Of a stretch of 55,794 nt of DNA, positions 50,802 to 55,794 are shown in pieces. The notes under the pieces were generated by a model, which had not been told where the DNA came from, made no database searches, and saw only the letters and a list, made by a program, of their open reading frames with translations. The first letter of the stretch is position 1. Every line of letters starts with the position of its first letter. Source of the stretch: Bacteriovoracaceae bacterium (GTDB lineage: Bacteria > Bdellovibrionota > Bacteriovoracia > Bacteriovoracales > Bacteriovoracaceae); NCBI GenBank assembly GCA_023954635.1, contig JAGSHI010000007.1, forward strand, positions 1 through 55,794, given 5' to 3'. Position numbers and translations under genes: made by a program.

Positions 50802-51766
50802 ATTTAAAGCAGCTTGGAATATTTATAAGTAAATTTATGGACATTCTTCCTTATCGTATTTCGAGTTTGCCATATGACTATGCTCTACAGATTGTAAGAG
50901 CTTCTTTTAAGGATTTCGATGTTCAAATATGGTCTAGAAATGGCCACGCACTTAAAACCTTAACTCCGGGCGCTTCAGACCTCGATATTACAGTGTATTC
51001 TTATTCAGGTTTAGATGTTGATAAATTTATCGAACGTTATCAAAACCTTAAGTTGTATTTGCCCTTCCTCGGAGAAATAAATTGGATAGATTCACGTTAT
51101 GTTAATAACTTTAAAAGTTATTTGAATCCAATGGAGGCCAATAGAGACGAAGTACTTAAAACAACGATTCACTTTGAGAAAAATATTTCACTTTCAGATA
51201 AAACGACATTCTTTCTTCGCTGTCTTGCTTCAGACACTTACGGAATTAGAGAAGATTTTAATGCAAGAAAAAGAAAATGGAATAGGCATATGTTAGACCT
51301 TGGTATTAATCCTATAGGTGAAAACATAGATTCACCTATGGACATTTTTGAATACTGTAATCATCGTCTCGTTCAAGAGAGCATTGGGGGAAACCCTCAA
51401 AACTTTTTAACAAAACTAATTGAGCAAAAAGATAACGATATCAATGCATGGAATAGGTTTTATTCAAAAGTTGAAAAAAAAGACTTTATATTAATGGCCC
51501 CTAATCATTGGATTGGAGCAAGCCTACATCACAGATCCTTTGAGGAAGATATAAAAGTTCTAAACAGTCTTTCGGCCAGCGAAAATGAGTTACTCATATC
51601 CCAATTGGAATGGGAGATTTGGGGTTTATTTACCCAATATTTATGCATTAGCGAAAAAGAAAACTTAATTTCTCACTTTAAGAACTTTAAGAGGTTCTCC
51701 GCTGAAGTGACTGGTGGAGAGCATCTTGTTAAAGGTTTTCAATACTTAATAGAAATTCAGACCTGA
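50798..51766 (+). CDS. Nucleotidyltransferase-fold protein
   Basis: The 322-residue product begins at a TTG overlapping the previous stop. A TPGASDLDITVYS segment (about 57-69) fits the nucleotidyltransferase motif G-[GSA]-x-D-x-D, where both aspartates bind metal. The rest is helical with LHHR and WIGASLHHRSF. This could add a nucleotide to a sugar or small molecule, or be an inactive relative. Such proteins occur in some natural product and lasso peptide clusters next to PqqD-like genes. The 3' end overlaps the convergent ABC ATPase gene by 10 bp. Family assignment rests on the one motif. Confidence 0.6.
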   Translation: MNLKQLGIFISKFMDILPYRISSLPYDYALQIVRASFKDFDVQIWSRNGHALKTLTPGASDLDITVYSYSGLDVDKFIERYQNLKLYLPFLGEINWIDSRYVNNFKSYLNPMEANRDEVLKTTIHFEKNISLSDKTTFFLRCLASDTYGIREDFNARKRKWNRHMLDLGINPIGENIDSPMDIFEYCNHRLVQESIGGNPQNFLTKLIEQKDNDINAWNRFYSKVEKKDFILMAPNHWIGASLHHRSFEEDIKVLNSLSASENELLISQLEWEIWGLFTQYLCISEKENLISHFKNFKRFSAEVTGGEHLVKGFQYLIEIQT

Positions 51767-52545
51767 GATAGTCCAGTAATTTTATTATAAAGATTAAGGC
51801 CTTTATCCACATCACCATCAAAAACAAGTTTTGATTTATCTATTATAAGGACTCTATTGCAAGATAGTTTAATATGCTCTGGGAAATGGCTTACAAGAAC
51901 CACAGCACCTGAGTCCTCAATCATACTAAGTGTTCTTTTGGATATCTTCTTTTGAAAACTAAGATCAGCACCCTCAAAAACTTCATCTAAAATGAGTAAA
52001 TCGCAAGGTCTCGCAGTAATCACGGATAAACAAAGTCGTGCTTGCATCCCTCTACTGTAGCTCTTGAACGGAACATCTAAGAAATCACCCAATTCAGCAA
52101 AAGCTAAACCTTCGTTGACAAGACTTTGTCGCTCTTCGGGAGTGAGGTCTGGAAATAAGAGAAGTGCCAGCATCTCAGCATTCTCCCTCCCCGTTAACTC
52201 TGGAAGTACAGATATCGTTGTATTAAAAATTGGTCGCACTTCCCCGTGTGTCTCAACACTACCTTCAGAAGGAACGAGCATCCCAGATAGACATCGGCAT
52301 AATGTAGTCTTCCCGCTTCCATTAATTCCTAGTATTCCAATCCTGTCCCCGCGCTTAACCTCAAATGAAATATCGTCTAAGGCCAAAAACTTCTCTTTGG
52401 GCTTTAGGAGAAAATCAATAGGAGCTCTTACACCCTTAATGAAAAAATCTCTGAGATTATTAGCTTCATAAAAGTCCATGTTGTATGCAAGCTTTAGGTT
52501 TGAGACCTTTGCAATTGAACTTTCAGAGATGGATATAGAATTCAT
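51757..52545 (-). CDS. ABC transporter ATP-binding protein, Wzt/KpsT-like
   Basis: The 262-residue product has Walker A GINGSGKTT, the signature SYSRGMQARL and Walker B LLILDEVFEGAD, with the N-terminal DDISFEVKRGDRIGI typical of polysaccharide exporters (Wzt, KpsT, TagH). It powers the membrane partner at 52523, with its start overlapping that gene by 23 nt. The ATG at 52545 is chosen over a longer frame to 52599 because it aligns with the family. No C-terminal carbohydrate-binding domain is present, so it is the short KpsT-like form. Confidence 0.9.
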   Translation of the reverse strand: MNSISISESSIAKVSNLKLAYNMDFYEANNLRDFFIKGVRAPIDFLLKPKEKFLALDDISFEVKRGDRIGILGINGSGKTTLCRCLSGMLVPSEGSVETHGEVRPIFNTTISVLPELTGRENAEMLALLLFPDLTPEERQSLVNEGLAFAELGDFLDVPFKSYSRGMQARLCLSVITARPCDLLILDEVFEGADLSFQKKISKRTLSMIEDSGAVVLVSHFPEHIKLSCNRVLIIDKSKLVFDGDVDKGLNLYNKITGLSQV

Positions 52546-53299
52546 TTCGTTTTTTTCTCCAATAATAGAAAGCAATGAGTAGTGAACTTGCTGTGACAAA
52601 GTTTGCAGCTAATATTTGATTTAAGAATTCACTAGAACCAAAGTTATAAATACAAGTTCTAACAGGAAGTATAAGTATATAAAGTGGATTCAATACAATG
52701 ATGGCCCGAATATTCTCAGGTACAAATTCAGGCGGGTAAAAAATAGGGGTTAAGAAGAGGGCAACATTGGTAATGAAGGGTAAAACAAAACGAGTGTCTC
52801 TGTAGAACACTTGAAGAATGGATAGGATCCAGGTTACACCGGTGACCCCTAATACAAGATTTATTAACGCAAAAATAAGATAGGGTAGACCTTGAATATT
52901 TTCCCCGAAAAATATCCAAGTGGGGATCAGTAAAATAAGAAAGGCAAATAGAAAGTTGAAAAAATTATCGAGGAGTTGGCTTAATAAAATAACGAGTGGA
53001 TTTATCTTAAAGCCGAGTAATACATCTCTGGTCGTTAGAAAGAGAGGAGTGCACATTTCGATACTTGTAGTTACGAAGATCCAAGGTAGAATTCCTCCAA
53101 GCAAGAATAATGAATAATTTGGAATAGCAATCTTTAGAAAATGTTTAAAAACTAACGATTGAACACTATAGATAAGAATTGGACTCATCACGACCCATAG
53201 AAAACCTGCAAAAGTTTTTCTGTAGCGTGATTTCATATTGGCGACAGTTAAATTCTTAACTTGTTCCCAATAGAGTCTTTGGAAGATTCTTTGGTTCAT
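52523..53299 (-). CDS. ABC-2 type permease, Wzm/KpsM-like
   Basis: The 258-residue membrane protein has six predicted transmembrane helices and an N-terminal amphipathic helix with MKSRYRKTFAGFLW-type sequence, as in Wzm, KpsM and TagG. It forms the export channel for a lipid-linked glycan or related product together with the ATPase at 51757. No Shine-Dalgarno is present; TAAAAT at 53307-53312 on the minus strand lies 7 nt before the ATG. It marks the export step of this cluster. Confidence 0.88.
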   Translation of the reverse strand: MNQRIFQRLYWEQVKNLTVANMKSRYRKTFAGFLWVVMSPILIYSVQSLVFKHFLKIAIPNYSLFLLGGILPWIFVTTSIEMCTPLFLTTRDVLLGFKINPLVILLSQLLDNFFNFLFAFLILLIPTWIFFGENIQGLPYLIFALINLVLGVTGVTWILSILQVFYRDTRFVLPFITNVALFLTPIFYPPEFVPENIRAIIVLNPLYILILPVRTCIYNFGSSEFLNQILAANFVTASSLLIAFYYWRKKRNEFYIHL

Positions 53300-53345
53300 A
53301 AATGTAATTTTACTTCAAATTTTGGCGAATATCGAATCAATTAGG

Positions 53346-53762
53346 CTATCGCAAGATATTTGAGAGGATTATCTTAATTTTTGTTCCGAATGGAATTGTT
53401 TTACCTTCAACAGTTCCGAGTATGTGCTCGACAGGAACAGGAATATCATCATTTCGGTAGTCTTTTAAACTTCGGGTTATAACAGTGAGTTTACCATCAG
53501 CATTGAGCTTTTTACTTAAATGCCAAACATAATGGCAGATCAACTTGGCTCCATCCCAATAGAGAATTGGAACAAAGCGAGTTAATGTTTGATAGTTGCT
53601 TAATGATCTTACGGTAATCAACTCATCGACATTTAAAACAGGGGTCATGGAATCAGATATAATTCTGACTCCAAGTGCTCCTTTATTTTCGATCTCACCT
53701 CTAAGCTCTAAAAAACTTTTTTGATCGTGAAATGGAGGAATAAACTCCTGCTTTGATTTCAT
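53346..53762 (-). CDS. S24/S26 peptidase-like protein
   Basis: The 138-residue product contains VRIISDSMTPVLNVDELITVR, which matches the S-x-S-M-x-P-x-L-x-x-x-D motif of S24/S26 serine peptidases, with the nucleophile Ser in SM-x-P, and a later AKLICHYV with a Lys in the position of the general base. It has no N-terminal transmembrane helix. It may be a leader or signal-type protease or an inactive relative. It lies 46 nt upstream of the permease on the same strand, so peptidase, permease and ATPase may form one operon. The substrate could be a peptide of this cluster. Confidence 0.68.
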   Translation of the reverse strand: MKSKQEFIPPFHDQKSFLELRGEIENKGALGVRIISDSMTPVLNVDELITVRSLSNYQTLTRFVPILYWDGAKLICHYVWHLSKKLNADGKLTVITRSLKDYRNDDIPVPVEHILGTVEGKTIPFGTKIKIILSNILR

Positions 53763-53870
53763 TATTTAGCCCCATGTGCTGGTTTTATAATATTAGCACT
53801 TCTTTCGCCTATCCTTTAAATGTCAGCTTTAGTGGAGAGGAAAGATCAGTTTTTAGCGTATTATTGTCTC

Positions 53871-53885
53871 AAAATACCGTATTTT
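53871..53885. promoter_or_regulatory. Perfect inverted repeat upstream of the S74 promoter
   Basis: Arms AAAATAC (53871-53877) and GTATTTT (53879-53885) around one base, 27 bp before the -35. A second, smaller repeat ACACA/TGTGT lies at 53896-53908. Candidate regulator sites. Confidence 0.35.
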
Positions 53886-53911
53886 CAGTGACTTAACACA
53901 GGTTGTGTATA

Positions 53912-53941
53912 TTGAATTTAATTAGTGTCTGATGATATAAT
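53912..53941 (+). promoter_or_regulatory. Promoter of the S74 gene
   Basis: TTGAAT (53912-53917), 18 bp and TATAAT (53936-53941), with an extended TGA just before the -10. One of the best promoters in the window; predicts a leader of about 22 nt. Confidence 0.6.
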
Positions 53942-53969
53942 AGATTAAATATATTCAAAGGGTTAAGTC

Positions 53970-54416
53970 ATGAGTGAAGATAAAAAGAAAAAATCAGAAA
54001 ATAAGGAAGACGGATACTACTTTGGTGGAATCAAGGAGTTCAACCTTGAAGAAATCGAAGCTGAGGTTTTAAACGACAGTGTTTATCTTGATGTATTTGC
54101 TGGTTCAGATATTAGATTTAAACAAAACGTAGAGCCTCTTGCAGGATCTGTTGAAAAAATAATGTCTTTGAATGCGATGAAGTATGATTATAAATCTGAA
54201 GCATTCCCTAATAAAAACTTTTCAAGTAATAAGCAGATCGGTTTCATGGCACAGTCTGTTGAAAAGGTTCTTCCTGAACTTGTTGCTACAGATAATGATG
54301 GATATAAGGCCATTAACTATGCTCATTTAACTCCAGTTCTGGCAGAGGCCATTAAGGAATTAAATAATAAAATCGAAACACTTGAGAAGAAAATCAAAGA
54401 GCTAGAATCAAAATAA
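53970..54416 (+). CDS. Freestanding endosialidase-type chaperone domain (peptidase S74)
   Basis: The 148-residue product ends in a complete S74 intramolecular chaperone domain: GSDIRFKQNV (the autocleavage Ser and Lys five residues later), LNAMKYDY, IGFMAQSVEKVLPELV, INYAHLTPVLAEAIKELNNKI and a C-terminal coiled coil. This domain normally sits at the end of phage tail fibres and trimeric adhesins, helps their folding and then cuts itself off. Here only about 40 residues precede it, with an acidic GYYFGGIKEFNLEEIEAEVL stretch and no fibre. It has its own strong promoter and terminator and lies between the peptidase-like gene and a radical SAM gene. Confidence 0.88.
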   Translation: MSEDKKKKSENKEDGYYFGGIKEFNLEEIEAEVLNDSVYLDVFAGSDIRFKQNVEPLAGSVEKIMSLNAMKYDYKSEAFPNKNFSSNKQIGFMAQSVEKVLPELVATDNDGYKAINYAHLTPVLAEAIKELNNKIETLEKKIKELESK

Positions 54417-54440
54417 AAAGTTTCATTTAGTATAACTTGG

Positions 54441-54480
54441 AACCAGCTTGATTTTTAATAGAACAAGCTGGTTTTTTTTT
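54441..54480 (+). terminator. Intrinsic terminator of the S74 gene
   Basis: Stem AACCAGCTTG (54441-54450) and CAAGCTGGTT (54464-54473) with ten T residues to 54480. The next gene's ATG at 54481 begins immediately after the T-run. Confidence 0.9.
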
Positions 54481-55596
54481 ATGAAAAAAAACCAAATAGC
54501 CTCTAATTTTCAAGATACCCAAAAAGTCATCTCAAAATTTGATAGTAAAAATCTTGAAGTCGATTCATTTTGTCTCGTCCCATTTACGAATATTATCTTA
54601 GAGCCCAATGGAGACATTGGGATTTGTCGCCAGAAGGGGAGTGACTTCACCTTTGGGAATTTGAGAGATAACAGCTTGATGGAAATTTGGAATGGTGAGG
54701 AAATTAGAAAATGGCGTAAAGAGTTCCTTACTGGAGAAGTTGAGGTTTGTGCAAAGGAGTTTAAATATAAGAAATGTAATCTTTGCCCACAAAACAATAA
54801 ACTTTTAGATGAGGTCGTTTTTTCTGAGGTTCAGGATTCCCCTCCTATTAAGTTAACAGCAAACTTCAATGGCTTTTGTAACCTTAGATGCCAAATGTGT
54901 GATGTCTGGGAATTGCCAAACGGATTTTATACAGAAGATAACTTTTGGAAATATGCGAGGAAAGAACTTTTTCCAAATCTAAAAGAAATTGACATGCTTA
55001 GTGGTGAGCCTTTTTTACAAGATGATACTTTTAAACTGATCGAAGAAGTGAGCAGTATAAATCCTGATTGTGAATGGACTATTACTACAAATGCTCACTA
55101 TCAATTATCTGGTAAAATTAAAGAATACTTAAACTCCATAACTTTTAAAAACTTAATTATTAGCATTGATAGCATTAACTCTGAGACATATTCACTAATT
55201 AGAAAGCGAGGAAAATTAGAAACAGTCTTGCAGACACTTGATGATTATGTTGAATATGAGAAAGAGCGTATTGCTAACTCTAAATCTCCACTTAATATAA
55301 AACTTAATTTTCTTATTCAAAAAGACAACTGGAAAGAATTGAAATCTATTCTTGAATTTTGTAATTCGAACTCGGTTTCTCCTTTCATAACTTTTTGCTA
55401 TTTTCCAGATGGTTATTCGTTGTTAGATCTTGATGTAAGCGAGCGTTTGGATATTTTGAGATTTTGGTTAAGGGATATGGATTATGTTGAGATTTCAACA
55501 GCTGCCAGGGTAATTCGTCCGCTTGTTGATAGCTTGAATGGAATTGATAAAGCTGAAATCGTTTCTACGATTCAAAATTTAAAGTCTCTCACATGA
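54481..55596 (+). CDS. Radical SAM protein with N-terminal SPASM-like cysteines
   Basis: The 371-residue product starts at an ATG directly after the terminator T-run. The first 110 residues contain VPFTNIILEPNGDIGICRQ, FGNLRDNSLMEIWNGEEI and CNLCPQN, which resemble a SPASM module placed before, not after, the core. The radical SAM motif is CNLRCQMC near 140-147 and LSGEPFL is the SAM-binding segment. The arrangement is like the twitch radical SAM protein at 46749. It may modify a peptide or a glycan-linked group. Its 3' end overlaps a convergent gene by 18 bp. Confidence 0.87.
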   Translation: MKKNQIASNFQDTQKVISKFDSKNLEVDSFCLVPFTNIILEPNGDIGICRQKGSDFTFGNLRDNSLMEIWNGEEIRKWRKEFLTGEVEVCAKEFKYKKCNLCPQNNKLLDEVVFSEVQDSPPIKLTANFNGFCNLRCQMCDVWELPNGFYTEDNFWKYARKELFPNLKEIDMLSGEPFLQDDTFKLIEEVSSINPDCEWTITTNAHYQLSGKIKEYLNSITFKNLIISIDSINSETYSLIRKRGKLETVLQTLDDYVEYEKERIANSKSPLNIKLNFLIQKDNWKELKSILEFCNSNSVSPFITFCYFPDGYSLLDLDVSERLDILRFWLRDMDYVEISTAARVIRPLVDSLNGIDKAEIVSTIQNLKSLT

Positions 55597-55794
55597 TATT
55601 GTAGAGTATGTGTTTCCAAAATATCTCAAGAAGTAATTATTTGATGAGCTTTTCCAGAACCTTCCGATGTCTGGAAAGGGGATGTTTTCTTCGTCAAAAT
55701 TATATTTTCGATGCCACAAGAAACTAATTGTTCCATCATGGAATTCAAAGGCTGCCCTTTGAGATAACTTCCATTTGTTAGTATCTTTTTTTTC
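55579..55794 (-). CDS. C-terminal part of an unknown gene cut by the window edge
   Basis: A reading frame on the minus strand runs from the window edge to a TAA at 55579-55581 with 71 codons and no stop. The product is aromatic-rich (SFLWHRKYNFDEEN, GRFWKSSSNNYFLRYFG). It does not match a family I recognise. Overlap with the convergent radical SAM gene by 18 bp fits the pattern of other tail-to-tail genes here. Confidence 0.55.
   Translation of the reverse strand, partial: EKKDTNKWKLSQRAAFEFHDGTISFLWHRKYNFDEENIPFPDIGRFWKSSSNNYFLRYFGNTYSTISCERL

Overview
The window looks like chromosome from an AT-rich Gram-negative bacterium, most likely a predatory or marine member of the Bdellovibrionota (Bacteriovoracales-like). 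This assignment is inferred from gene content, frequent TTG/GTG starts and an outer-membrane inventory (FadL/PorV-like protein, TolC-type channel, RND pump). No rRNA or other phylogenetic marker was searched. Genes are dense and the only RNA gene I can name is rnpB. I see no insertion sequence, prophage, CRISPR array or tRNA gene.

Left part (1-16.2 kb), mostly housekeeping: a partial epmA on the minus strand; ftsY-zapA-5-formyltetrahydrofolate cyclo-ligase-rny ending in a clear intrinsic terminator; an SDR and a membrane protein; a DusC-like tRNA-dihydrouridine synthase; an operon of a MutT-like Nudix hydrolase, a polytopic membrane protein and a zinc-ribbon membrane protein; a CNNM/CorC-type transporter; a thioredoxin-reductase-like flavoprotein convergent with a 2Fe-2S ferredoxin; then a branched-chain amino acid dehydrogenase and a fused E1 alpha-beta branched-chain 2-oxoacid dehydrogenase flanking an outer-membrane protein.

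Middle (16.3-38.9 kb), mixed: a 729-residue protein with a type IV pilin N-terminus and a fibre-like body; a DsbA-like membrane-anchored protein diverging from an unknown gene; a SPASM radical SAM protein; a ComEC-like membrane protein; nadC-nadB; two small exported proteins; a candidate structured RNA region; a divergent pair (pentapeptide-repeat protein and HTH regulator) around a repeat-rich operator; a secreted VWA-like protein; mutY; a secreted endonuclease/exonuclease/phosphatase-fold enzyme; rnpB; a TolC-RND pair without an adaptor gene; and PilZ and zinc-ribbon coiled-coil genes.

Right part (38.9-55.8 kb), the most interesting: three shikimate genes (aroC, aroB, aroA) overlap end to end and run into a NodU/CmcH-type carbamoyltransferase, a glycosyltransferase and a DegT-type aminotransferase. 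Next come a PqqD-like protein divergent from a twitch-type radical SAM protein, a second glycosyltransferase, a protein of unknown family, a nucleotidyltransferase-like protein, a Wzm/Wzt-type ABC exporter, an S24/S26 peptidase-like protein, a freestanding endosialidase-type (S74) chaperone domain with its own promoter and terminator, and a second radical SAM protein. Read together these suggest biosynthesis and export of a carbamoylated, aminated glycan or of a glycosylated/peptidic metabolite. The product is unknown and the grouping is inference.

A recurring pattern is that several transcription-unit starts (epmA, dus, two radical SAM genes, mutY) lack a Shine-Dalgarno sequence and have a promoter-like -10 element 5-7 nt before the start codon, so leaderless mRNAs may be common here. 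Convergent genes also often overlap at their 3' ends.
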